This document shows, piece by piece, positions 14,802 to 20,458 of a stretch of 26,213 nucleotides of DNA (position 1 is the first letter of the stretch; every line of letters begins with the position of its first letter). The notes below the pieces were generated by a model. It worked only from the letters and a program-made list of their open reading frames with translations. It was not told the DNA's origin and made no database searches. Source of the DNA: a virus; the IMG/VR virus record IMGVR_UViG_3300031569_000035, positions 1 through 26,213 of that record, one strand, 5' to 3'. The position numbers and the translations under genes were made by a program.

Positions 14802-15194
14802 TTAAGCATTTGTCATAGCCCCATGACGCTCTTTAGCCAGCTTATACCGCCTATAGTCAGCTAGTGATTGCTCTCTACCTCCACGCTTATCGGCTTCATA
14901 GATCATCATGCAAACCTTATCAGTCTCAATGGTGGCCTGCTGCTCACGGGTAGGGCCAGTAGGTCGGCTGGAGTCTGGTGGGAATAGCTCACTAACGCTT
15001 AACCCTAATGACTCTACAATCTCCATGCCAGTAGCTCCACATGAGAAGCAATTCATTAGCACTGTACCATCTGGGCATTCCTTCACGCCCATGCTGGCAG
15101 TCCTGTCTCCATGTACAGGGCAGAGGGCTACCCACTTACTCTTGCCGTTAGCTTTAACGCCATCCAGCATCATTAGGATCGCTTCTACACTCAT
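14802..15194 (-). CDS. Stand-alone DnaG-type primase zinc-binding domain (CHC2)
   Basis: This 130-aa protein contains only the zinc-ribbon part of a DnaG-like primase. Cys25-Pro-Val-His28 and Cys49-Phe-Ser-Cys52 form the CHC2 site (LCPVHGDRTASMGVKECPDG and NCFSCGATGMEIVESLGLSV). Then comes a charged tail with no TOPRIM catalytic core. DnaG zinc domains read the priming trinucleotide. A free copy may pair with a catalytic subunit encoded elsewhere or act as a regulator. The start overlaps the upstream stop (ATGA), so it is coupled to the 100-aa and helicase genes. The domain call is firm; the working partner is unknown. Confidence 0.85.
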   Translation of the reverse strand: MSVEAILMMLDGVKANGKSKWVALCPVHGDRTASMGVKECPDGTVLMNCFSCGATGMEIVESLGLSVSELFPPDSSRPTGPTREQQATIETDKVCMMIYEADKRGGREQSLADYRRYKLAKERHGAMTNA

Positions 15195-15493
15195 AGTTGC
15201 TCACCATGCTTGCGTAATCTGTATGGCCCTGTGCTTAGGTCAGAGGATATTTGATTTAGGATTAAGTCAGCGATCATCTTCTCACTATTAACAACGTCCA
15301 TCAGATTGTCTAATCCTTTAACCTCGTCCTTAACCAGTTTATTAACCACCTGCTGTAACGTACACCAATACGTCTTCTTCTCAATAGTTTCGTACTTACC
15401 TGTTTTCTTGTTAACCTTACTAGATTTATGACTCTGAATTAATATCCAGTTATGTGCTTCTGCTTCAATGCGATACTCGTTTGAAATTTTCAT
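15191..15493 (-). CDS. Conserved phage hypothetical protein next to the helicase
   Basis: This 100-aa protein starts MKISNEYRIEAEAHNWILIQ and carries KKTGKYETIEKKTYWCTLQQ, then VVNKLVKDEVKG. The pattern (a short strand pair, a Lys-rich turn, then (Y/F)-x-(G/C)-TLQQ and a helix) is like small DUF5405-type proteins near replication genes in phages. That likeness is from memory and is loose. Both ends overlap neighbours by 4 nt, showing tight coupling with the helicase and primase domain. A replication accessory role is a guess from location. Confidence 0.65.
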   Translation of the reverse strand: MKISNEYRIEAEAHNWILIQSHKSSKVNKKTGKYETIEKKTYWCTLQQVVNKLVKDEVKGLDNLMDVVNSEKMIADLILNQISSDLSTGPYRLRKHGEQL

Positions 15494-16965
15494 GCTGCGT
15501 TACTCCGTTTGCTGTACCGTATTTGGGTACTTGTTATATATTTTCTAGTTTCATCACTTATGCCATCTACCATGTGAGGCTTGATAGCATTAGGCCATAC
15601 TCCGTAGCGTTCACGGTACTTGTGACTAGCCCAGCCACCGTCTTTATAGCCCTTACCTCTAGAGTACAGTAATAACTCGGAATAGAACACACTTTTGTCT
15701 TCTTTAGTTGCTGTTTTGTTTCTCTGCTCTGGCGTTAGCTTGGTTAGAATCTCACTGGTAGACTCTAGCTGCTCACGTATTGGAACTTCATAGCCACACT
15801 TGCAGCGTAGCCCAACCATCTGCTGCGTACATTGTGGGCAGTCTTTAACCTTAGATTCCTTCTTTTTCTTCACCAGCTTCTTCTCATCGAATCGTTGTGT
15901 ACCGTCATCCAGTACATCTGGCACAATATCCTCTGCAAAACCATGTCGAGCTACGTTACCTGCATGATCCAGATACACAGCCTTGTCCTTGCCATCTGAG
16001 GTACGCATAACCCTGCCTGCTCGCTGTACAAAGGTAATCAATGACTTGGTAGGGAAGCAATCGATAAGGCATGATACTTTAGGAGCATCGTAACCAGTGT
16101 TAAGTAACCGTGAGCATGAGAGTATTTTAAACTCACCACGATCATGCGCATCATAGATCATCTGGCGCTCTTCATCGTCCATGTATCCGTCGATATGCTC
16201 TGCCGATATACCTGCACCGTTGAATGTATCAACCAAGTGCTTTGAATGTTTAATGCTTGGAGCGAAGGCGATTGTCTGCCCGTTCTCGCCATGTTCTAGC
16301 CAGTTCTTTACTATGTCACCCACTAACCCTTTGTCGTCTTCTGTAGCGGCTGCTAGGCTGCTAGGATCATAGTCACTGCCACCAGTTCCTAATGCTTTAG
16401 TCTTAACACCTTTAAGGTTTACGTTACGTCCACCATAATAATCCACTGGGCATAGATAACCCTGATCCAGTAGTTCGCGTGGGGTGATTGGCACTATCAG
16501 ATCATCGTAATACTTACCCAAGCCCTTAGAGTATGGCGTGGCACTTAGCCCGATGAATGGTACGTTATTGTACGTGTCCATAATCTTGGTTAGCGAGGCG
16601 TAATGCGTTTGGCATTCATCCACTATGGCTAGATCAAACTCAGGCAGCTTAGGTCTACGTGCTAGCGTCTGGATGCTGGCTATCTGTATTGGTGCGTTAC
16701 GGTTGGTTAGCTCGTGGTTACCCTGTATAACACCGAACTCTAACCCGTGGTGGCTGAACGCTTCAAGGCTCTGCTGTACTAGCTTAATTCGATCACAGAT
16801 AAATATGCCCTTCTTGCCGCGAAGTACCGCTGACTTGAGTAGGGCTGCTGCAGTAATTGTCTTACCAAATGAGCAAGGCGCTGCAAGGATTGGTCGTTTA
16901 TTCCCTTTGCGTAGTGAAGCACGTAGCATCTCAATCGCTTTTTCTTGGTGTGGGCGTAGGTTCAT
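15490..16965 (-). CDS. RadD-like superfamily 2 DNA helicase
   Basis: ATG 16965 (MNLRPHQEKAIEML) is preferred: GTGAGA lies about 7 nt before it. A GTG at 16977 would add four residues. Counting from that longer start, motif I is APCSFGKT (33-40), motif II DECQ (121-124), motif III SATP (146-149), and motif VI QRAGRVMR near 326. A zinc ribbon (CPQC, then CKCG) follows near 385-400. The C-terminus (FYSELLLYSRGKGYKDGGWA, then HKYRERYGVWP) is typical of RadD/YejH-type helicases. RadD proteins act with SSB in recombination and repair. Here it probably serves replication or recombination of phage DNA. The Walker A has Cys-Ser-Phe where Thr-Gly-Ser is usual. It heads a four-gene overlapping unit. Confidence 0.88.
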   Translation of the reverse strand: MNLRPHQEKAIEMLRASLRKGNKRPILAAPCSFGKTITAAALLKSAVLRGKKGIFICDRIKLVQQSLEAFSHHGLEFGVIQGNHELTNRNAPIQIASIQTLARRPKLPEFDLAIVDECQTHYASLTKIMDTYNNVPFIGLSATPYSKGLGKYYDDLIVPITPRELLDQGYLCPVDYYGGRNVNLKGVKTKALGTGGSDYDPSSLAAATEDDKGLVGDIVKNWLEHGENGQTIAFAPSIKHSKHLVDTFNGAGISAEHIDGYMDDEERQMIYDAHDRGEFKILSCSRLLNTGYDAPKVSCLIDCFPTKSLITFVQRAGRVMRTSDGKDKAVYLDHAGNVARHGFAEDIVPDVLDDGTQRFDEKKLVKKKKESKVKDCPQCTQQMVGLRCKCGYEVPIREQLESTSEILTKLTPEQRNKTATKEDKSVFYSELLLYSRGKGYKDGGWASHKYRERYGVWPNAIKPHMVDGISDETRKYITSTQIRYSKRSNAA

Positions 16966-17305
16966 TATTATTCTCACTTTCTTCAGACAATACTCGTCAC
17001 TAGATGGTTTGGGACACCTATAGAAGTAACCCTAACCAACAGTATGCTATTTGCTTGATCCAATCACCGTAATTTGCATAAACCATTCAACGATCCTTGT
17101 TGAGCTGGTCTGCTCCCTACTATGTGTCCGCTTACTATGTTTGTACCTTGGCATTGCGCTGCTTCGGTCAGTCCCATCAATCCTGTGCGGTGATTGCTAT
17201 CCTACGTTTAAAGCCCTGTAGTTGGCATGAGCGTTGTTTTTTATTGCGGCAACACCAAATAAACCCGCATTTTATTGCTAGATTCGATGCCACGGAGAAA
17301 GAAAG

Positions 17306-17334
17306 TTGCGCTGGTATAACGCTTTTGATAAACT
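17306..17334 (+). promoter_or_regulatory. Plus-strand promoter candidate for a small RNA
   Basis: TTGCGC (17306-17311), a 17-bp spacer and TAAACT (17329-17334), with TGA directly before the -10 as an extension. Start would be near 17341. Box matches are partial, but spacing is ideal and a terminator follows about 110 nt later. Confidence 0.45.
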
Positions 17335-17340
17335 AACACC

Positions 17341-17456
17341 TGTGTTGGCGCTGGTTCTTTTCTGACTCTCGCTGGCTCGAATGAGGCTGTAACCTCTTCA
17401 CCAACACATTCTATTCTATAGACCTACCTGCTTAATTGCAAGTAGGTCTTTTTTTT
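17341..17456 (+). ncRNA. Candidate structured small RNA, about 116 nt
   Basis: The predicted transcript begins with TGTGTTGG (17341-17348), which pairs perfectly with CCAACACA (17401-17408) and closes a domain of about 68 nt. Inside, GAGG-CTGTAA-CCTC gives a small hairpin. The RNA then ends in a strong intrinsic terminator. No start codon with ribosome site is present. It runs antisense to the intergenic part of a minus-strand operon. The structure was read by eye; targets are unknown. It could instead be a leader structure of the minus-strand helicase mRNA, but the one-sided U-run argues for plus-strand use. Confidence 0.45.
17420..17456 (+). terminator. Intrinsic terminator, plus strand
   Basis: AGACCTAC (17420-17427) pairs with GTAGGTCT (17442-17449). 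One mismatch follows, then three more pairs (TGC/GCA) around a TTAATT loop. Eight T follow on the plus strand. The minus strand has no U-run after the stem, so it is directional. It also shields the convergent HTH-TM gene, whose stop lies just beyond. Confidence 0.85.
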
Positions 17457-17458
17457 AC

Positions 17459-17794
17459 TTAGAAAAAGTAACTGTACAATACTGCACCAGTAACACCACC
17501 AGCAAAGCTTAGTAAAAGGCCATACAGAGACTTCATATTAGAGGCCACCCCATCTAGCTTCTTGGTTTGAGTATTTACGGCTAACTCGTTTCGAGCCTGA
17601 TAGGTGCGCTTCTTAGCTGGTCTAATAACGTCACTATCTTTACCACTATGTTTAATCTTACTTAGCCTAACCTGTATAGCCACTTCACTTCTCTCTAATA
17701 TGCCTCCAATAAAAGCATTGTCATAGCCTTTGATTTTTAAGGTACTTAGCATAGCAAGGTCTGTTTTGCTCCAAGTTTTATTTGATTTATTCAT
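17459..17794 (-). CDS. HTH-like protein with C-terminal membrane anchor
   Basis: This 111-aa protein starts at ATG 17794, behind the GGAGTATTAAAA leader shared with erf. Residues about 8-48 (TWSKTDLAMLSTLKIKGYDN, then AFIGGILERSEVAIQVRLSK) follow the W-x6-L-x2-L-x4-G-x5-I-x2-LxRS-x2-A pattern of short DNA-binding helices such as GcrA- or SANT-like folds. A basic linker KKRTYQAR follows. Residues about 88-111 (SLYGLLLSFAGGVTGAVLYS, then YFF) form one hydrophobic helix. A DNA-binding head on a membrane tail could tether phage DNA to the inner membrane. That is inference. It follows the SleB gene by 15 nt. Confidence 0.65.
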   Translation of the reverse strand: MNKSNKTWSKTDLAMLSTLKIKGYDNAFIGGILERSEVAIQVRLSKIKHSGKDSDVIRPAKKRTYQARNELAVNTQTKKLDGVASNMKSLYGLLLSFAGGVTGAVLYSYFF

Positions 17795-17820
17795 TTTTAA
17801 TACTCCAGTTTATTTATAAA
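17790..17820 (-). repeat. 31-bp leader repeat, copy A (shared with erf leader)
   Basis: This 31-bp stretch matches 21257-21287 at 28 of 31 positions. On the minus strand it reads TTTATAAATAAA, CTGGAGTATTAAAAATGAA. It includes the ribosome site GGAG and the start codon, and its upstream half overlaps the last codons of the SleB gene. Confidence 0.75.
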
Positions 17821-18223
17821 AAATATGTTGTCCGACTTCAAGAACAACGGTCATATCGCCTGCCCAGTATGGGTTAACGTATGTTGCGTGATAGTGAGTA
17901 GCTCCCTCACTAATGTCTGTTACGGTTCCTGCAATGATGTGTTTAGCCAGTATCACCGACTCTAACATTGCCTTACCGTCTTGTGGGTTATCTGAGATAC
18001 CATCGCAGTACCAGCTAAACTGACAACGATTCCTAATGGGGTTTACCAAGTCCCATCCGTGATACTTAGCCTGCTGTACTACACCACACACTGTATCAGG
18101 GTAGCGAGGATCTGCTACACGATTCATCGTTACATAGCCTACTGCTATATTGCCTGCTAAAGTCTCTCCACGGGTCTCATGGTAGAGGTTCATTGCTAGG
18201 CACATTACCGCCGCGCTAATCAT
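17810..18223 (-). CDS. SleB-type cell wall hydrolase (Hydrolase_2), endolysin
   Basis: This 137-aa protein is almost wholly a Hydrolase_2 domain. It shows MNLYHETRGE with the catalytic Glu, then GNIAVGYVTMNRVADPRYPD and TVCGVVQQAKYH, CQFSWYCDG, and ATHYHATYVNPYWA. The family cleaves the glycan strand of peptidoglycan (lytic transglycosylase-like). No signal peptide or membrane segment is evident, so it needs a holin or another exit route. The start ATG 18223 overlaps the upstream TGA, with GGGAG before it. A second, chemically different hydrolase is encoded at 23538-23924, next to the holin. Identification is firm. Confidence 0.9.
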   Translation of the reverse strand: MISAAVMCLAMNLYHETRGETLAGNIAVGYVTMNRVADPRYPDTVCGVVQQAKYHGWDLVNPIRNRCQFSWYCDGISDNPQDGKAMLESVILAKHIIAGTVTDISEGATHYHATYVNPYWAGDMTVVLEVGQHIFYK

Positions 18224-18417
18224 GCCTTACTCCCTTGCTTAGTTAAGACTTCGCGCAGTTTAATTACTGGGCAATTATCCGAGTGCTTCATTCCATCAAG
18301 GCAATGGGCACAGCCATAAATATCATCTACGGCAAACGCCTCACCAAAAGGCTCAAGCGCCATTACTGAGTCTGTTAATTCCTGAAGCTCTACAACGTAA
18401 TTTCCGATCTTGCTCAT
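18220..18417 (-). CDS. Small hypothetical protein with Cys/His cluster
   Basis: This 65-aa protein starts MSKIGNYVVELQELTDSVMA, behind ACGGAGTATC. The middle has CAHCLDGMKHSDNCPVIKL: two Cys in C-x2-C, then His and a third Cys, a possible metal site missing a clear fourth ligand. It is coupled to the SleB gene by a 4-nt overlap. A UUCG hairpin stands just upstream of its ribosome site. Function unknown. Confidence 0.65.
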   Translation of the reverse strand: MSKIGNYVVELQELTDSVMALEPFGEAFAVDDIYGCAHCLDGMKHSDNCPVIKLREVLTKQGSKA

Positions 18418-18429
18418 TTGATACTCCGT

Positions 18430-18443
18430 GGGGCCGAAGCCCC
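18430..18443 (-). promoter_or_regulatory. UUCG-capped hairpin before a ribosome site
   Basis: In minus-strand mRNA GGGGC-UUCG-GCCCC forms a very stable 5-bp hairpin, followed by A and then CGGAG, the ribosome site of the 65-aa gene. There is no U-run, so it is not a complete terminator. It may set mRNA stability or translation between the 100-aa and 65-aa genes. Confidence 0.6.
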
Positions 18444-18447
18444 GTTA

Positions 18448-18750
18448 TTAGTTAGACATAAAACCTTGTGAAGCAAAAAAGCCGATGTAGCCACCACAAC
18501 GATAAAGTGCGTTCCAGTTGTTAAAAAGAAACACTGGAGAAAACCTGCCAGAGCTTGGGATGTAGGTAATAACATACTCCACTGGAGAGATTATTTTATT
18601 GTCAGGTAAATTTCCAATGCTAGCTATGTGTTCCGCTGTAATCTTATCAGCAGCTTTTACTGCAGATTCGTACTTGGCGTATGTTTTAACGCCAGATTTG
18701 TTCTCAGTAAGGATGCGCTCAATACGGTCTGTCATATTGCGTTCTAACAT
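18448..18750 (-). CDS. Hypothetical protein, first gene behind the operator-controlled promoter
   Basis: This 100-aa protein starts at ATG 18750 with AAAGGTGA six bases upstream. The N-terminal half is charged and helical (MTDRIERILTENKSG, AKYESAVKAADKITAEHIAS). The C-terminal half is strand-like and aromatic (VEYVITYIPSSGRFSPVFLF, NNWNALYRCGGYIGFFASQG). No family was recognised. As the first gene after a promoter with two operator-like palindromes it should respond most directly to the repressor. Downstream genes include a lytic hydrolase, so the unit may be a regulated lysis or late block. Confidence 0.6.
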   Translation of the reverse strand: MLERNMTDRIERILTENKSGVKTYAKYESAVKAADKITAEHIASIGNLPDNKIISPVEYVITYIPSSGRFSPVFLFNNWNALYRCGGYIGFFASQGFMSN

Positions 18751-18795
18751 AATTAATCACCTTTATTTATTTACTTAATTACTTAACTTGAGGTA

Positions 18796-18824
18796 ATAGT
18801 AAACCCATTCGTTTAGAATGTAAA
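18796..18824 (-). promoter_or_regulatory. Minus-strand promoter overlapped by two operator palindromes
   Basis: On the minus strand TTTACA (18824-18819, five of six to consensus) is followed after 17 bp by TACTAT (18801-18796, four of six). Transcription would start near 18789 and read into the 100-aa gene. Both boxes overlap the palindromes listed next. Confidence 0.6.
18800..18815. promoter_or_regulatory. Operator-like palindrome 1 (TAAAC-N6-GTTTA)
   Basis: TAAAC-CCATTC-GTTTA is a perfect 5+5 palindrome over 16 bp. It lies in the -10/spacer part of the minus-strand promoter and is matched by a second copy 21 bp away. The pairing indicates a dimeric HTH regulator, possibly the 70-aa Cro-like protein encoded at 19884-20096. 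Confidence 0.65.
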
Positions 18825-18836
18825 CCCTTTTGTTTA
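18821..18836. promoter_or_regulatory. Operator-like palindrome 2 (TAAAC-N6-GTTTA)
   Basis: TAAAC-CCTTTT-GTTTA has the same arms as palindrome 1 and overlaps the -35 box. Start-to-start distance is 21 bp, two helical turns, so two dimers would sit on the same DNA face. Flanks are shared as well (GTAAACCC and GTTTAG), giving direct repeats of about 20 bp. Confidence 0.65.
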
Positions 18837-18852
18837 GGAATTAATAGATAAT

Positions 18853-19425
18853 CTATTGTTTCTTTTTGAGTTTGAGCTTTGCTTTGAAGATTTGTTTGAT
18901 TCTACGGAGGTAGGTTATATCGTGTTTAACGGTATCGTTGTTATGTTCTAGGGCTTCAACCTTATCTAATCCGATACGCTCAATTAGCCTGATACGGTAC
19001 TCAACGACATTACCAGACAGGTAACGATTGCACTTGTGGCACTGCTTATGGCAGTTGTGCTGGTGGAAGGATAGATGCTTGGCTGCACCTCTGGAACGAT
19101 AGTGACCAGCATCCCAGTAGCCACCCAATCCATCATGGTCGCCTGAAGAATCACAACTTATACAGGGTAAGTCTCTGTCACGGTATCTAATGTATGCGTT
19201 AAAGGCTGCTTGAGCTTCTACACGCCATTCTGAGGCTGTTTTGACTGATTCCTTTAGTTTGGTAAGGGTTTGACGCTTGCGCTTGTCTGAGGCCACTCTA
19301 GCGCCCTTTTTGCCATGCTCCACTACACAATCCATAGAACAGAAAAAGCCCAGCGGAACCTTTATACCAGATTCGACTAGGCTGTATTCTTTGCATGACC
19401 TACACTTCTTTTTAGCGTTAGCCAT
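18853..19425 (-). CDS. ninG: NinG (Rap)-like recombination nuclease
   Basis: This 190-aa protein begins MANAKKKCRSCKEYSL. Cys8/Cys11 and Cys29/Cys33 form an N-terminal zinc site. Residues about 74-95 (AFNAYIRYRDRDLPCISCDS) and GGYWDAGHYRSRGAAKHL are NinG signatures. HQHNCHKQCHKCNRYLSGN (about 121-139) is the HNH-like metal centre. The C-terminus is highly basic. Lambda NinG (Rap) is a branched-DNA endonuclease acting on recombination intermediates. Here it is coupled to ninB (8-nt overlap), as in lambdoid nin regions. Identification is firm. Confidence 0.93.
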   Translation of the reverse strand: MANAKKKCRSCKEYSLVESGIKVPLGFFCSMDCVVEHGKKGARVASDKRKRQTLTKLKESVKTASEWRVEAQAAFNAYIRYRDRDLPCISCDSSGDHDGLGGYWDAGHYRSRGAAKHLSFHQHNCHKQCHKCNRYLSGNVVEYRIRLIERIGLDKVEALEHNNDTVKHDITYLRRIKQIFKAKLKLKKKQ

Positions 19426-19891
19426 TAGCTGCCTTGTAGGTTTCGTACTCTGCTAGCGTCTTGTCTGTGAACTCAACACCGTACTCAGAACCTTTAGCGA
19501 ATAGGTACTCAATAAACTCTGATCTCACATCCTTATTAAAGCCGCTGGTTGGTGGTCTACTGGGTATCATTGCCATACCGCATAAACTAGGTATCCATGC
19601 GTTACCTTCTTTTAATGGCAAGTCCATAGCTAGACGCTCTCTAGCGAAGTCAAACACTAAAAGCTCCTTCCATGCTTTGACGTTGTACCTATTACCGTTA
19701 GGCTTAACCTGTTTGGCAAAGTCACCCATCTGGGCATGGTAACACTTCTCCTGAAGCCTTGAGCCTTTGTCACGGCCTAGCGTTACAATAACAGCCTCGC
19801 CGCTCTTCAAGCCCTTATTAGCCATGTCCCAGACTTTAAGCATTTCTGCTTTGACGTTATCTACTGTAACAGTGAACTTTAGATCAGCCAT
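19418..19891 (-). CDS. ninB: NinB (lambda Orf)-like recombination mediator
   Basis: ATG 19891 is chosen because GGTGAG lies just before it. A GTG at 19900 would add three residues without a ribosome site. The product, 157 aa, keeps NinB marks: LQEKCYHAQMGDFAKQV, then AWKELLVFDFARERL, IPSRPPTSGFNKDVRSEFIE, and YLFAKGSEYGVEF. Lambda Orf loads recombination proteins on single-stranded DNA in RecFOR-like fashion. It lies between a Cro-like regulator and ninG and downstream of erf, a complete single-strand annealing and resolution set. Identification is strong. Confidence 0.9.
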   Translation of the reverse strand: MADLKFTVTVDNVKAEMLKVWDMANKGLKSGEAVIVTLGRDKGSRLQEKCYHAQMGDFAKQVKPNGNRYNVKAWKELLVFDFARERLAMDLPLKEGNAWIPSLCGMAMIPSRPPTSGFNKDVRSEFIEYLFAKGSEYGVEFTDKTLAEYETYKAANG

Positions 19892-20096
19892 TAGACTCAC
19901 CCATTGAGATAAATTCTGCCAGTGTGATGCTGAAGTAATTAGCCAGCTTACTAGCGAGTGATATCTTCATGTCCTTGCCTGTACGCCAGCGAATTACCTG
20001 CTGTGGATGTACTTCAAAGACTTTTGATAGCTCTGCACCTGTGATTTTAAACTTCGCTTGTGCTACTCTTAATGAGGCACCAGTGTCGATGTTCAT
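19884..20096 (-). CDS. Cro/XRE-like helix-turn-helix regulator
   Basis: This 70-aa protein starts MNIDTGASLRVAQAKFKITG. Residues about 21-38 (AELSKVFEVHPQQVIRWR) form the HTH, with the recognition helix around HPQQVIRWR. A helical dimer part follows (ISLASKLANYFSITLAEFIS). The size fits Cro or other single-domain phage regulators. AGGGG precedes ATG 20096. It may bind the paired palindromes at 18800-18836 or the direct repeats at 21348-21386. That link is inference. No CI-type two-domain repressor or integrase is in the window, so lysogeny cannot be judged. Confidence 0.8.
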   Translation of the reverse strand: MNIDTGASLRVAQAKFKITGAELSKVFEVHPQQVIRWRTGKDMKISLASKLANYFSITLAEFISMGESNG

Positions 20097-20114
20097 GCTT
20101 AATTCCCCTTTGTA

Positions 20115-20123
20115 TGGTATATT
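20115..20123 (+). promoter_or_regulatory. Plus-strand extended -10 (TGGTATATT) for a short RNA
   Basis: TGG-TATATT on the plus strand, just upstream of the anti-leader sequence and its terminator. No good -35 is seen. Start near 20130. Confidence 0.45.
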
Positions 20124-20129
20124 GATTTT

Positions 20130-20177
20130 AATACTCCAGAAGTACCTTGGCCCACCCTAAACAAGTGGGCCTTTTTT
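20130..20177 (+). ncRNA. Candidate antisense sRNA against GGAGTAT leaders
   Basis: A transcript of about 48 nt would start AATACTCCAG and end in the terminator at 20149-20177. Its 5' end (with the TTTT just before it) is the exact complement of CTGGAGTATTAAAA, which spans the ribosome site of the HTH-TM gene at 17794. Twelve bases match the erf leader (GGAGTATTAAAA), eight the 21421 leader, and seven the 18417 leader. It is also antisense to the 5' leader of the Cro-like gene. Promoter, 5' seed and terminator give the form of a classic bacterial sRNA. Expression is unproven. The matching string could be just a decayed leader copy. Confidence 0.45.
20149..20177 (+). terminator. Intrinsic terminator, plus strand
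   Basis: GGCCCAC (20149-20155), a 9-nt loop CCTAAACAA, GTGGGCC (20165-20171), then six T on the plus strand. The minus side lacks a U-run (AAGGTAC follows), so minus-strand readthrough from the SSB-like gene to the Cro-like gene is expected. Confidence 0.85.
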
Positions 20178-20184
20178 CGGTCTA

Positions 20185-20457
20185 CTAAAACGGAATATCG
20201 TCATCATCATCAATAGCATTATTTGTTGGCGATGGAGTAGATCTAGGTGCTGACCTCTGAGGCTGCTGTTCTTTTAGTGTGACAGCCAAGCTAAGTGCTG
20301 GTGACTGAGGGCTAGCACCTGCCTTTCGCTTCCATCCACTCACAAAGTAGTCCTTACCATCGACTAGGATAGATCCAGTAAAGTCTGGCTGCGTATCCTT
20401 AACCTTCTTGTCGTTACCCCAGATTGCACCACGGTTGTTGTTATCGTAATCACTCAT
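20185..20457 (-). CDS. Small SSB-like protein with acidic DDDDDIPF tail
   Basis: This 90-aa protein has a compact N-terminal part (NRGAIWGNDKKVKDTQPDFT, then GSILVDGKDYFVSGWKRKAG and SPALSLAVTLKE) with the strand pattern of a minimal OB-like or DUF736-like domain. A Pro/Ser/Thr/Gln linker follows. It ends AIDDDDDIPF, the acidic tip by which bacterial SSB proteins recruit partners such as RecO, PriA and RadD. Lying next to erf and with a RadD-like helicase in the same genome, it is probably the phage single-strand binding protein. The tip is seen directly; DNA binding is inferred. Confidence 0.7.
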   Translation of the reverse strand: MSDYDNNNRGAIWGNDKKVKDTQPDFTGSILVDGKDYFVSGWKRKAGASPQSPALSLAVTLKEQQPQRSAPRSTPSPTNNAIDDDDDIPF

Positions 20458-20458
20458 A

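Larger units (their letters stand above)
16966..17458 (-). other. 493-bp region without a convincing protein gene
   Basis: Between the helicase start and the HTH-TM gene no frame on either strand looks like a real gene. A 79-aa plus-strand frame (17097-17336) has Cys/Ser/Leu-rich composition unlike phage neighbours and no ribosome site. The right-hand part (17306-17456) holds a plus-strand promoter, a paired RNA and a terminator, listed separately. The rest, 16978-17300, is a possible leader of the helicase mRNA. A 9-bp inverted repeat (CAATCACCG at 17061, CGGTGATTG at 17188) is close to chance level. Confidence 0.6.

Noticed and set aside
17000-17030. T7-class promoter-like string (minus strand TTCTATAGGTG)
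   Set aside because: No phage RNA polymerase gene is visible and the string is not repeated at other junctions.
17061-17196. 9-bp inverted repeat CAATCACCG / CGGTGATTG with a loop of about 118 bp
   Set aside because: About 0.4 such repeats are expected by chance in a region of this size, and flanks do not extend it.
17097-17336. 79-aa plus-strand open frame
   Set aside because: No ribosome site, Cys/Ser/Leu-rich composition, no family pattern, and it ends inside the promoter of the RNA candidate.
17281-17420. Possible tRNA (TTCGA strings at 17283 and 17377)
   Set aside because: No flanking T-arm pairing, no acceptor stem and no anticodon arm could be drawn on either strand.
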